Origin: Hypericum androsaemum
Taxonomy: Eukaryota > Streptophyta > Magnoliopsida > Malpighiales > Hypericaceae
NCBI GenBank assembly: GCA_963995505.1
Contig: OZ023186.1
Coordinates: 8,439,570-8,503,569 of the forward strand
Direction: 5' to 3'
DNA: 64,000 bases
Position 1 is the stretch's first letter. The number at the start of each line of letters is the position of its first letter. A model generated the notes under the pieces. That model saw only the letters and a list, made by a program, of their open reading frames with translations. It did no database searches and was not told the DNA's origin. Position numbers and translations under genes: made by a program. Positions 1 through 12,076 of this stretch are shown here, in pieces.

Positions 1-332
1 AATCACTTGGTAAATCACTGGGTAAGCAACTAAACAATTTGCCAGGGTGTTTAATTGTGTTGTTTTGTTAGTAAAATTGGAAGAAGAAAATATAAAATAT
101 GTCTTTCTTGGTCACTAAGTTTCACGAGAGGAAGAATAAGATAAGAAAAGAAGAAGATGGAGGGGCAAAATTGGAAACCATGTGAAAAAGGGGTTATAAG
201 CACGTGTGTTTTCAGTCGTCCAGATCTTTAAATCAATGATCCAGATCTGAGCAGGATGGTACTGCCTATGTCATTCAGTCCGTACCAACTCCACTCTCGT
301 CATATGATCAATTATTTGTAACCTAATTTTTT
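1..332. other. AT-rich intergenic sequence
   Basis: No reading frame of note and no recognised repeat end in this stretch. The last 10 bases (323-332) form the left target duplication of the element that follows. Confidence 0.5.
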
Positions 333-1351
333 GGAATAACTACTACCAGACCCCTGGTATTTGGCATATTCGCCTCTCATCCCCCTGGTGTTCGAAAATC
401 GATTAAAAACCGCCCGTAGTTTGGAGAAATTATACTCTCAGGCCATCAGATATTTGTCATTCGCCTCTCAACCCCCCGTCTTTTCAAAAATTGATTAAAA
501 ACTCCCCCTCGCTGACATCAACATATATTTTTTTGCTTTTTTGTCATGAAAATGATAAAAATACCCTTGGAAAAAAACATCTCTTTCCATATCTTCATCT
601 TCAACCTTGAAATCAAAAACTTTCATCTAAATATTCAAATCAACACCCATTAATTTTTATTAAAGAATTAAAATTAAATAAAAATAGTTTGGGATCTCAA
701 TGGTAGGCAAGCCGACGAAGCCCGAGCTTGCTCTTCCGACCGATAGAACGGGGGAGGAGATTGCTCCTCCGGCCTCGCTCCTACTCCGTCCTCTACGGTG
801 CCAGCCCTGGTCGGGATCTTGGAGCGGAGATTTCACCAAATCCCGACGAGGAACGGGGGAGGAAGAGAGAGTGTGGTCACCACCGTCGTCGTCATCGGTG
901 ACGAGGAAGTAGACCAATTCGCCGGCTCCGTCGAGCTCGTTGAACGATTAAGAGGCTGGGTCGGGTTGAATGATTGAGAGCCTGAATTGGAGGCTGAGAT
1001 GGGGACCAATCTGGTTGAGAGGCTGGGTCGCCGTGACTGGAAGTTCTTGTTTGGGTTTGGAAATTGGGGATTGGGTGTTCGGTGTTCGAAAATTGGGGAT
1101 TGGAAATTGGTTTTTGTTGGTTTGGTGTTCTTAGTTTATTGTTCCTATGTTCTTGGTATTCAAAGCTTGAAGATGATTTTTTTTCTCAAGGCTATTTTTG
1201 TCATTTTGATGAAAAAAAATATTTGCCGACGTCAGCGAGGGTCCCTAGAGTATAATTTTGCCAAATTATGAGGGGTTTTTAATCGATTTTCAAACACCAG
1301 AAGGGTGAATGGCGAATATGCTAAACATCAGGGGCCTGGTAGCAATTATCC
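333..1351. mobile_element. Mutator-like miniature inverted-repeat element (family A)
   Basis: The left end starting GGAATAACTACTACCAG is the reverse complement, with a few mismatches, of the right end finishing CTGGTAGCAATTATCC. The arms are about 200 bp long. The element is flanked by a 10-bp duplication with one mismatch (CTAATTTTTT at 323-332, TTAATTTTTT at 1352-1361), which fits Mutator-type insertion. The left arm holds a diverged tandem duplication: the segment near 366-420 is repeated near 459-510. The middle is GC-rich with short open frames on both strands (660-917 minus, 700-912 plus) that match no family I know, and no transposase is visible. Confidence 0.8.
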
Positions 1352-2014
1352 TTAATTTTTTTAATTAATACAAACTTTATTAATTAAAAAAATGAAAATG
1401 TTGAAATCTCACGTAGCTCGAAATGGAACACCTATACTCAATCTATCTCACAAGTGGGTATTCAAAACCATCATAAATCTCACCGATGATGAAAACTACA
1501 CTTGCAAGGTCTCAAGACCACTCCCAATTCACCTAATTTTTATAATGACAAACTTTCGTTATCAAGAAATTATGAAAAATCATTATTATTTTTGTCTGGT
1601 AGACGAAAATTTAGTTCAATTTAAGAATAGTTTTTGTAATGATATTTTTTATTTTTGCGATACTTGATTTTAAGATATTTTTAAGAAAACAAAAAAAAGT
1701 ATTTTATCATTACATACATATCAAGTACACATCCTTGGCAATAATGCTTTCCGAACTTGGCCATAGACGTGAACAATAATTCATTTTCTGTATATACCTG
1801 TTTCTGGATGAGGTAGACTTTTCAATAGTATACAATAGAAAATAGATCCGAACATAAAAAATATACAGAACCTACATAAAATAACCTAACATGGAGATCA
1901 CTAACCTACTAACTACAGTTAAACAGTATTATTAAAATGATAATTTTTTAACCAAAGAATACGTCTATACAAAGTTACAAACACATCAAATCACAAAGAT
2001 ACTAAAATAATTTT
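1352..2014. other. AT-rich intergenic sequence between two elements
   Basis: Only low-complexity AT-rich DNA is seen. The short open frame 1392-1667 looks like chance. Bases 2006-2014 are the left target duplication of the next element. Confidence 0.5.
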
Positions 2015-2929
2015 GGGCAAATTACCCTTACATCCCTGAGGTTTGGTCACCCTCCCCCTAGGGTCCCTGACTTTTGGAAAAAGATTGTCCCGTCCCTAAG
2101 TTTTGACGATAATAGACTCTCGGGTTCCTGGCTGACGTCATCGGCTCTTTTTTTCATTTTTTGATCATAGAAATGACCAAAATACCCTTTTAAAAAATGT
2201 TAGACCTTGTTAAGCTTTAACCTTTTCATAGGAAAAGACAACACAGTACACAACCCAATATTTCACATTCAAATCACATCGATATTTTTCCTCCATCATC
2301 AACCACCCCTCCTCTAGAATTAACATACACAACCCAACAAAATCGATCCACCAACAACCCTCATCGTATAACAGCCTTAATTCCCAATCTTTTCATCAAT
2401 TGAGCCAACCAAAACTTGAAATGGATAAAGCAGAGGGGGGGGGGGGGGGGGGGGGGGGAGCGGGGAGATCTTGAGCGGGAGGGGGAGCGGGAGGGGGAGG
2501 GGGGGAGCGGGAGCGGGGAGATCTCGAGCGGGAGGGGGAGAGGGGGAGGAGGGGGGGAGCGGGAGCGGGAGGGGGAGGAGGAGGGGGAGGGGGAGGGAGC
2601 GGGAGGGGGAAGGGGAGGGGGAGGGGGAGAAGGGGAGGAGGGGGGGAGCCGGAGCGGGAGCGGGAGGGGGAGAGGGGGAGGAGGGGGGGAGCGGGAGCGG
2701 AGGGGGAGGGGGAGGTAAAAGGTTGAAGAAGGTAAAATAATTTATTTTTTGTTTAAGGGTATTTTGGTCATTTTCATGACCAAAAATAAAAAAAAGAGTC
2801 GATGACGTCAGCCAGGGACCCGAGAGTCTATTATCGTCAAAACTTAGGGACGGGACAATCTTTTTCTAAAAGTCAGGGACCCTAGGGGGAGGGTGACCAA
2901 ACCTCTGGGATGTGAGGGTAATTTGCCCA
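2015..2929. mobile_element. Mutator-like miniature inverted-repeat element (family B)
   Basis: The termini are near-perfect inverted repeats of about 190 bp, starting GGGCAAATTACCC and ending GGGTAATTTGCCC. They are flanked by a perfect 9-bp duplication AATAATTTT (2006-2014 and 2930-2938). Each arm carries the 8-bp palindrome TGACGTCA (2133-2140 and 2803-2810), placed symmetrically 118-119 bp from the ends. The core is a G-rich purine minisatellite. No transposase is encoded, so the element is non-autonomous. Confidence 0.88.
2430..2725. repeat. G-rich, pyrimidine-poor minisatellite
   Basis: About 290 bp almost purely of G and A with scattered C, made of irregular GGGAGCGGGA/GGGGGA units and a run of more than 20 G at the left end. 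It forms the core of family-B element 2015-2929. Long open frames cross it only because the repeat lacks stops, so they are not genes. It could form G-quadruplexes or triplex DNA. Confidence 0.85.
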
Positions 2930-3969
2930 ATAATTTTTTGGGCCAACATTTTTTCACTTATTATATGTTAATGGTAACTTTCATAAACGGACGTCGTTTC
3001 CGAGAAAGCTGTCGGGGACTGCCACACGTACACATCTTCGCCCAGATAGAAACACTCTCTTTTTTTTTAGGGGCGGATAGAAACATTCTGGATGCCCAAA
3101 AAAAGTAAAGAAACGTTCTGCATTTGTAATTTATATTACATCATCACATACACCAACTCCTCTATTATTATACTTTTATATAAAAACTCCTCTATTATTA
3201 TATAAATATTTTAAAAAAACTACTCTTTTATTGATCAATTAAGTCATTGATTCCATACACCCTAAGACCATGTCCCCATTGATCACTTCAAACCCAAACA
3301 CAAGTTTTTTTTTTCCATTAGTAAGTTTTAAAATCAATAACTAACGGACACTTAGATTAACTTACGAGAATATAAGCTTAATCTGGTCTCGAGTTTGAGT
3401 GTTTAGGTATGCAACAGATGTTGGGAGAATTTTGTCACCTTTCAAATATTCTATTTGGCTCGAAACAAGATTAATCGACTCAATGAACCAGATATCAAAT
3501 ATAAACAAAAAACTTTTGAAATCAATATTTCAATCTAAGTCGTTTACCACTTGTAATATTGATAAACACAATTATTGAACATCCACCTTAATTCTATTTT
3601 TTCCTCCTGAACTGCCTAGCCACCTAGTTTCTATTTTTTTCTCCCCTGAAAACAAGTAGAGTTGGCGTTTGGCCAGGTAACCTCCAGCCCCACCTAGAAG
3701 CTGGTCCATTCTCCAACACCAAGCACTACAATAATAATATTTAGCCTGCCTCCATCTGTTTCTTCACAATTATTATTTTCTTTTAACAAATTTTTGCTTG
3801 TTTCTCTTCAGGGATTACTCCATAACCATCAAGGAAAAAGCTCAAGAGAAAGAATCACCTTTAAAAAGTCAATAGTAGCATCTTTCTGATCTTACTTTCA
3901 ACAACTCTCCTCTCTCTATTTGCAACTTGGAGAAACTATTCCAACTTTTCTTCTCTTGTTACTTTGCTG
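2930..3969 (+). promoter_or_regulatory. Upstream region and 5' leader of the GH17 gene
   Basis: This is AT-rich intergenic DNA that becomes CT-rich (about 3880-3960), as plant 5' leaders often are, just before a likely leader intron. No TATA box at a convincing distance was identified. Everything here is inferred from position. Confidence 0.35.
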
Positions 3970-4364
3970 GTACGTTTTTCTTTATTAGGTTCTGATACTA
4001 ATACCCTTTCTGTTCCAACCTGACGTGTGTTGATCATCACTGGTTCTTAGCTTTTCTTCTCTGCTTTAGTTTTTTTTTGTGTGGAACTTTTGTTCAATGG
4101 AATCCAAGTCACCACCACTAAGGACTACCTATTCTTAGATTCTCTGATTTAAAAATTTGAGAGTGTTGATAAGTTTCAAAGTGTTATGCTCCCTGTGATA
4201 CTTCCAAGCTAAATAAACGTTTCAAGAACTTTCCTTCTCCTTGCAAGAGCTTGTCTTTTTTTAAACCTAAACTTCCGTCAAATCTTTGTAGGCCTTGTAC
4301 CGTTAGGATAAAGGTTCTTTGGCAAGTGTTGTGTTTTAACAGAGAAAAGTTCTAATCTTTGCAG
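3970..4364 (+). other. Probable 5'-UTR intron of the GH17 gene
   Basis: A donor-like CTG|GTACG near 3970 and an acceptor-like CTTTGCAG ending at 4364 bracket a T-rich stretch just before the start codon at 4415. The inference rests on splice consensus and base composition. cDNA would decide it. Confidence 0.4.
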
Positions 4365-4414
4365 GAAGTTCAAGTTCCTACCCTGAAGTGGTTGTTGGCC
4401 AACTAGAAAGGGAC

Positions 4415-6137
4415 ATGGGTTTGGACAAGGGAGTTATGTTTTGTGGTTCCCTTGTGGCCTGGTGGTTACTTCTTGTTCAAGTAAGGTTAACTTCAGTGAC
4501 TGGGATTGGAGTGAACTGGGGAACGCAGTTAACACACCCTCTGCCTCCTCCAACTGTAGTGACAATGTTGAGGGACAATGGGTTCGAAAAGGTGAAGCTT
4601 TTCGATGCGGATTCCTCGATTATGAGTGCTCTTGGCAACTCGGGGATCCAAGTGATGGTGGGTATCCCAAATGAGATGTTATCTGATCTTGCAAGTAATG
4701 TTCAAGCAGCTGAGAACTGGGTTACTCAGAATATCTCCTCCCATGTCTCCACCAATGGTGTGGATGTCAGGTACTTCCTCTGTTTTTGCCTTGGATCATT
4801 CTTGAATTCGTAGTATTCGTTCGTAACCGAAGTTCGATAGTTATCGGCTAGCTGGTTATTGTATGTTTGGTTGCAAATGAACATAGCGAGTATGTCGAAT
4901 CCTATACTAAGACATGATCTTTGTATCACAACAGCAGTTGGAGCGCGACGTTTTTTTAATGTCGGTTCCGCACATACTTGCTCTGCTTTTATCTGATTTC
5001 CTTAGCCTGATTCGCGTAGTATTCGGGTTTTGTGTAAGGTATGTTGCAGTTGGAAATGAACCATTGTTGCCAACATACAACGGAACCTTTCTGACAGTGA
5101 TTCTTCCAGCTCTTCAAAACATTCAAGCAGCTATAACAAAGGCTGGGTTAAGCACTCAGGTGAAAGTCACCGTCCCTCTGAATGCCAATGTGTACCTGAC
5201 TTCAACAGGTTTACCATCCGGCGGTGATTTTCAGTCGGACGTCCGTGATCTTATGCTGTCAATAAACAAGTTCTTGAGTGACAACGGCTCTCCGTTCATC
5301 GTCAACATCTACCCATTTATAAGCCTGTACAATGATCCGTATTTTCCTATCAACTACGCCTTCTTTGACGACAACTCGTCTTCTGTAAATGATGGTGGAA
5401 CCATCTACACGAATGTGTTCGACGCTAACTACGATACCCTTGTCTGGGCATTGCAGAAGAATGGGTATGGTAATTTGTCTATCATTGTCGGAGAGGTCGG
5501 CTGGCCTACTGATGGAGATAAAAATGCAAACTTGACATATGCAAGGAAGTTCAATCAAGGTTTTATGAATCGTATGAATACCGGTACCCCGTTGAGACCT
5601 GTTGCATTGGATGCATACTTGTTTAGCCTTGTAGATGAAGATGCCAAGAGCATTCAGCCAGGTAACTTTGAGCGCCATTGGGGATTGTTTTACTATGATG
5701 GAAAGCCCAAGTATGCACTGAACTTGGGAACCGGCTCGAACGGTTTGGTAGCAGCAAAAGATGTGCAGTATCAAGCTAAACAATGGTGCATAATGGATCC
5801 AGCGGCGAGCCTCGAGGACCCGAATATTGGACCGAGTGTAAGCTATGCTTGCAGTTTTGCAGATTGCACCAGCCTGGGTTATGAAACTTCCTGCGGAAAC
5901 CTGGATGCGCGCGGGAACATTTCCTATGCATTTAATAGCTACTACCAGGTGAACAATCAGCTTGAAACTGCATGCAGGTTCCCAAATGTTTCTGTGGTTA
6001 CAACCAAGGACCCGTCAACGGACGAATGCAAGTTCAGAATCATGATCCTGTCACATATCTCTGGTGCTGGGAAACTAGCAAGTTTAACCCCGGTACTGAT
6101 GCTACTCTCGCTTGTACATTTGCTGGTACTGTTTTAG
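4415..6137 (+). CDS. GPI-anchored glucan endo-1,3-beta-glucosidase (GH17 with X8/CBM43)
   Basis: Exons 4415-4770 and 5039-6137 encode 484 residues. The 268-nt intron interrupts codon 119, and its removal joins GVDVR to YVAVGNEP. Residues about 7-29 form a hydrophobic signal peptide. The GH17 domain follows (about 30-350), with proton donor Glu126 in VAVGNEP and nucleophile Glu271 in VGEVGWP. A Cys-rich X8 domain begins near KQWC (367-369) and runs to about 450. The last 25 residues are hydrophobic, as in GPI-anchor signals. Family members cleave callose at the cell surface, plasmodesmata or pollen wall. The length and layout match the long subgroup containing Arabidopsis BG5/BG6. An upstream in-frame GTG is not used, because the ATG at 4415 directly precedes the signal peptide. 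The gene converges on endonuclease V. Confidence 0.93.
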
Positions 6138-7108
6138 TATTGTGGCATATTTGTATTACTTAATATTTTACAAATGGTGAGTACAGATAGTATAGGGGAG
6201 AGAGGGAAAGACAATATCTGCAGAAGTGAAACCAGTGAATAGAATACAATAATCCTTTTTAAATTGTTGGGTCCTCAAACGTTAACAAAGTCAAACCTTT
6301 AACCTCTGCAATTGAAACATAAGATTAGCTTATAATATTGCAGTAGAAGTCGCAACAACTGCACAAGCAGCTTGACTTCGAAAGAAGAACAAATAAGCTC
6401 TTCTGTTGCTAAAAGCCTCCAGAAACTCGGGTGGAAAATCTCCTTTGAATATCTCTGATTCGGACAACTGGGTCACAGCAGCTTACTGGATAGTTTGCTC
6501 TACTGGGAGCAAGCTTGCTTCTGCTTGGATTTTTTTCTGTCTAATCCTCGACAAGTGCATCGTGTACATACCTGATATTTGACTACTAGAATCGAGACAC
6601 TGCAGAAGCTTCAGTTTGTTTCAAAGAATGCCTGCAATCCGAAACTCTCAGAGAGCAAACGGTTAGCATCTGCAGCGCGGTTTGGGCCAATCTGTTTCTT
6701 GGAAATGAGTATTCCATCAGGCTGTCAAAGCGAGTGCGTAAATCTCAGATGATCCAAGCAGGAAGAAGCTTTCTGTACCAACTCTCATCAAATAACTCGG
6801 AGTCTTGCTTCTTAGTCTCTGAGATAGTCAACGAAGGAAATCCGATGCAGGTTCTGTTCTCTCCGGTGGAACACTATCATCTCTCCTACGAATGGTTTGA
6901 GACTTCATTTGTTGATTTTGCAACAATAGCTCACTAGCCAATCAGGCTAGGCTAACTGAATAAGATCCTTGAATATGCAAAAAGTATCACTGAAATGGGA
7001 TCCCTCAGATGGCCACAGTCAATAGGGGTTCAGTGCTCACGCTATAAAAGTAAGAAAGTGGAACAAAGATCTGAGGAAAAAGATAGTAACCAGATCGGAG
7101 TAATTGTC
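6138..7108. other. 3' regions of two convergent genes
   Basis: This stretch lies between the GH17 stop and the endonuclease V stop, and the two genes point at each other. It must contain both 3' UTRs. The open frame 6734-6937 has no recognisable domain. No repeat was identified. Confidence 0.5.
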
Positions 7109-10032
7109 TTAAGTCAACAATGCCTTTTGATGCATTCGGATGAACTCCCTTGATCTTATATCAGCCTAAATGAATGAAAAAAAAGTTAAAAGCAAAGAAA
7201 TAGCACATAGGAAATCACGAAGAGAAACTGAAGTATGGGCCACAAGGTTGGTATAGCATTCGTCTGAAGCACAAACTTCACTAATTATCACCAAAAAAGC
7301 ATACGATTGTATCAGTAACATCAAGATTTTACATGGAGCAGCAAGGTTAGGTGTATATCTAATCGCTTTTTTCATTGGCACATCAGTCGATGCTAAAAGT
7401 TTTCATGGTCATATAGCCATACCCTGAAGTCTTTCCTCGATACATAAAAATAGATTTAAGGACATCGACATCAGTGACGATCATCTTTCACAACAACCCT
7501 ATTCACCAATGTGATTTGGAAACGGTAAATTTGGGTCTTTAACAGTGATAGGTCTAACCTGCCGGATGGGTTCGGGTACTCGATACTTGCATGTCATTTT
7601 GACAATTTTGATAGAAGTATCCAGTGATATACGATGACCCACTGAAATAAATATGGGCTTAAGGGAGTTCTGGGTTGATCTCATTGCCTGCAAAAGAGAA
7701 TTCAAATGTTTGAGCTGAATCTTAAATCCATGATCTGCAGCTCTCCACCATAAAAAGGGATCCTGGGAAAAATCACATCTTAGATGCTCAATGGAATCTC
7801 TGAGCAGAATTCATCAATTGGTGAAAACATTAAATAAATAATTCAATAAAGAAATGCTTCAGGAGCTGACAAATCAGAAAGCAACTAGACACTATATAGA
7901 CCCTTAAGAAATTGCAATTTTTCGCAGGCCAGTTCATCCAAAAGCAGAAGATCATAAAGACTTGATTTCCTAGTTGCATTGACCAACAGCACTCGAAAGG
8001 CGGTAACATCAAATCGCCATGCATTCGATGTCATCGTGGTTACAGCTTAAAAATTCTTAGTCTAAAAAAAGACAGTGCAAATGTAGAACTCTCGTCTCAC
8101 TCAAAGATGAAATCCATCTACTTACCGCTCCCCATACACGACCAGAGGACCCTTGCAAAGTAATGAAGTCTTTGCTACTGTTCTCTTTAGCTTGAAAAAG
8201 TTGTATCACCTTTGATTTAGAAAGACCATCCACGTGATGGAGCTGAGTACAACAAACCGCAGGTTATTGATGCTCAAAGCTTGAGATACCGCATATTGTT
8301 CAGCAGCAAGTCTCAAGACACAGATAAATATCTAATCTTTCTGAACACCAAAGTTATAATCAGTGAGCACATAGGTAAAATTCTCGTTATGCCCTTACAA
8401 GAAAAGAATGAGAAATAAGAAACGCTAAGGAATTCAGAGCTTAGCAAGGAAGTTGCTCATTGCTCTGCCAAGAACTTACATTCTTTCCAATCCCTATAGA
8501 GGGGAGATCAGCCAAGACACCTAGGTGAGAAGCCAACCCAAAGCCTGCATGGAATCCAATGTCCAATGTTCTAATATGTGTTACTTAAATATTTCCACCA
8601 AATATTTTGATTGTAATTTAAGTATCATCAACACATATAAACTAACAAATAACACCATTGAAATAACATAGAAGATTATGAGAAAGACCCACAGTTAACA
8701 AGGCTAGGCAGACTGCTAAGAGCTAGAACACTGTAAAACGTGCATAACCGCAAAAAGAATCAAAACGACTGCAAGTAAAAATGGAAATTGTGTTCTTTAT
8801 CAAAACTTGACCAATTTGTCTTCTTGTTCTTAGACACACCACTACCATCAAAACTCCCAAGAAATCCTTGAGGTAAAAATGACTTGCCTCGAGGATGAAG
8901 TAGTCCATTACCATCAACCATCAGCAACTGCAAAATTAAAGCAAGTATCTCAAGAGAAAATGCATGATCCAGCAGTTTAAAAATTAAAATGGCTTACAGA
9001 AAGCACAAGATAACTAGGACACAAAGAAAACACCGAAAAAGGATCTGAGAGACAAGAAAGGCACTACCTGTGGGTAAAAACAATTACCACTCTTCTTCAT
9101 CTTCTCGAGTAAATCAAGAAGTACTGGAGCCTACAACAACAGTGTAGAAAGAAAAAGAAACCAGAAACCAGTTACTGCCGAATTCTTCGACTCTTACATA
9201 TAGACTTATCCACGCTTGCAGAACCTGCTTGGAAACTAATTGAACTGGCTGCAGCTAATGCCAAGGCGAGAGCATCTGTGCTAAGGAAAACATTTAAAGT
9301 ATGCTCTTCCTTCACTCGGAAGCTCCCTCGACGACAGACGTTTCCACCTCGCCAATAGCTACACCCACCTACCAAGCCTTCAATTCCTTGACATTATCAC
9401 AAAGGAATCATCCAAAATGGCAGACTGAATAGAATCACCAAACAGTCCTCTATTTCCTTATCCCTCTCATCAGCTAGGTTACAAGCATATCCCACCCGAG
9501 TTTCAATCACGCAACGCCCCGCATTTCCTCATCCGACCCTTCGCTGTACCCGAATCCACTCCCTATTTCTTCTACATCCCAGAAAGTGACAATGTCAGGA
9601 CAGGGAGGTAAGGTACGCACCTCGCGGAAGGCGAGGAAGCCAGGGAGGTAAGGGACGCGAAGCCGGACGAGGTCAGACTCGCAGTGCACGACCCTGAAAC
9701 CGTCGAGGGCGTCAACCACAACGAGGGTCCCACACGCGATCCACGGGTCATCCTTGGAGTAGCTCACGTCAACCCCACCCACGTACCTAACACGCGCCGC
9801 CTCCGCGTCTCCTTCTCCCCAGGGGAAGTCGTCCTCCGTGACCAGCCTCGCCCTGAGCTCGTCCTGGGTCCTGCAACAAAGCCAAGAAGAGGCGGCGGGT
9901 GAGGGTGCGGCGTCCAGGAAGGCTGGAGAGGGTACGGGGATTTAGGGTTTACTCAATCCAGGTTTGCAAGTGTGCGGAGGATGGCGGGGTTGACGACGAC
10001 GACGACGGTTGTTCTGATTCTCCGGTGGACAT
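7109..10032 (-). CDS. Endonuclease V (deoxyinosine/inosine 3' endonuclease)
   Basis: Eight minus-strand exons: 9953-10032, 9621-9870, 9068-9130, 8888-8927, 8480-8544, 8126-8242, 7559-7687 and 7109-7165. They total 801 nt and encode 266 residues, all junctions in frame. The catalytic set of the family is present: Asp61 in GGVDVS, Glu110 in LAFRE after PYLPGF, Asp136 in MVDGNG, and His223 in GHRISL. The C-terminal CKYRVPEPIRQADIRSR block is also typical. Endonuclease V cuts one bond 3' of deoxyinosine in DNA, and in eukaryotes of inosine in RNA. The intron after exon 4 starts with GC (GAG|GCAAGT) and ends in AG; using the nearest GT instead would shift the frame. The N terminus is Ser-rich and short, with no clear targeting signal. 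Confidence 0.92.
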
Positions 10033-10508
10033 TTCACCGGGTTGGGGTTTTTGAACGGGAAAATAACCGTTCCTGAGGAGGGAGGGAGTCGCCGGCGGTT
10101 TAATGTTGATTTTAAAGAACAATGTTTATTTCATCTAACATTTATGTTCGTGAAAAAATTCAAAGTTACATTGTTTAAAAAATGCAGGTGACCAATTAAT
10201 GTCTAATTTCATTGATGGTAGTAGTTTTTCAAGATTAAACATGCATTTTTAAGTACTAGAAAAACTTAGATAAATTATAATTAAAAAGAACAAATGTATA
10301 GCAAAAATAGAGGAACAGGACTTACCCTTGTATCTTTAACAACCAAGGATAATCTTCTTATATAATAGTAATTATTCAAATGGCAAAATAAATATGAGTA
10401 TTTAATTTTAATTATGTAACTAATAATTAAAATTCAAAATTAAATCATGTAAACAATTTTGGAGTATCATGAGTTTTCAAATAAATTATAGATGTTAGAA
10501 ATTTTTTA
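10033..10508. other. Upstream region of endonuclease V, AT-rich
   Basis: The first 50 bases are probably the leader and promoter of the minus-strand endonuclease V gene. The rest is AT-rich DNA up to the target duplication of the Mutator-like element. No TATA box was singled out. Confidence 0.4.
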
Positions 10509-10876
10509 TTTTTAAATAGGAAAAGTTCACTTTAGTATCCTGTAGTATATCCAAAAATCACTATAGTACACATGGTAAAAAACTGACCAATCGAATCATA
10601 CTTATTCCAATTGACATCAAAAAGGTCCACGGGCAGCTGCCCGGACCCTTCCCAACCTGCCCGGACCCTACTTGTCCAACTTGGCCAGCCACGTCACCAA
10701 AATTTGATGATGTGGCCTCACCCCCTATCTCTTCTCTTTCTCTCTCCTCCTTCCCCATTCTTCTTCTTCTTCTTCCCAGAAAATAAAACCCAGAAAAATC
10801 AACAACCAAAACCCAAAATAAAACTCATCCAAGCCCACCGCTCATGAGGGGATGCCCTTTGCTTTACATCTCCACA

Positions 10877-12067
10877 TGTTGGAATAAATATTAGTAAATT
10901 ATGGTATGAGCATGTAAATATAAATCGTAAGCATATAAAGAGAGGAGTTTAGAGGGTGCTCACGATCACACTTTGGGTAAGTGTGTAACACCTTCGTCTT
11001 CAAGTTAGAACTTCGGATTGAATCCTGGACGAGGCCACAGCTTAACCGTGTGCCCTTAAACTCTTATTACCCACCTATATGCTTCAGGCCTCCGTGGGTA
11101 ATAGAGCCCCCAAGGTACAACGCCCAATTACGAGTACTATAGGAAGCACTATAGCACACCTTTCGAACCTTTCGTAGCCTTAGAACTCCGACACAATGAA
11201 AGTGAGAAATGCTATGCTAAGGAGGGAGAAGTAGAGAGCTCTGAAGAGATGAAGAGCTGAGGTGATTTGGAATGAAGGAGGAGGGCTCCTTTTATAGGGG
11301 GCCTAGGACCTCCAACATTCAAATCCGGATTTAATAAGGTCATTAATCCACCCAATAAATGGGCTGTTACAAGACCCATAAAAATCCCATATTTATTTGG
11401 CTATTATCCCATTTATTGGCATGAATTTTAAATTCGAAATTTAAATTCAAAGCCACCTGGAAGGAGAAGAAGGTTGCAGAACGTGGGCTTGTACAAACAG
11501 AAGCCCAAGAAGCCTAGAGGACTTTTTGGGCCTAGGATCGCTATAACAAGTCCGGCCCAGCTCTAAAAAGATAAGGCCCTGGAACCTGAAACAATTCCCA
11601 CAAACTCACAATCCCGCAACCCGCACCCAAGTTCGAGCCCGAGCCCGGCCCGGACGGACGGATGGACGGCTCGAGAAGCCTCTCCCTTCTCCACCAGTTT
11701 ACCCATGCTAGACTTCTAATCCCTTATAAACTTGTCTCAGCATGGTGCGCTAACCAATGTGGGATTGTGCTTATTTCAATAGCAACCATACCACTTTAAA
11801 GCTAATTTTCATTCACCCCGAGAATTAGATTTTCGCAAGTGTTATATATCGTTACGAAGCTCTATCAACGAGCTTCGTATTGATCTCACAAACATCCAAA
11901 ATTAATTGGTGTGACCTCCAATTAAATTAGCTCAAAATTGCTCACTAATAACTTAGTTATTATATTTAATTAGGATTCTCCTTCTAATTAAATACTTGGG
12001 CCAAGGCCCAATACACTCACTTGTATTAGGCCATCTCTTCATTGGTTAATAAACCAATTCTCCAACA
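10877..12067 (-). repeat. 3' LTR of the Copia element
   Basis: This 1191-bp repeat runs from TGTTGGAATAAATATT to ACCAATTCTCCAACA and matches 18828-20041 throughout. In the first 285 aligned bases about 13 positions differ, nearly all C/T or G/A. It is the 3' LTR because the RNase H end of pol and the polypurine tract lie next to it. Confidence 0.95.
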
Positions 12068-12076
12068 ATCCCCCAC
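12068..12076 (-). promoter_or_regulatory. Polypurine tract of the Copia element
   Basis: Read on the minus strand the sequence is GTGGGGGAT, directly before the TGTTGG of the 3' LTR. This is the standard priming site for plus-strand DNA synthesis in LTR elements. Confidence 0.75.

Noticed and set aside
2416..2740. Gly/Arg/Glu-rich open frames over the G-rich tract
   Set aside because: They exist in two plus-strand frames because the repeat has no stop codons; the tract is the core of a transposon.
4388..4414. Upstream GTG start extending the GH17 protein by nine residues
   Set aside because: Plant nuclear genes rarely start at GTG, and the ATG at 4415 directly precedes the signal peptide.
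5259..5783. 174-codon minus-strand frame under the GH17 exon
   Set aside because: It is the antisense shadow of the well-supported GH17 coding exon and has no domain of its own.
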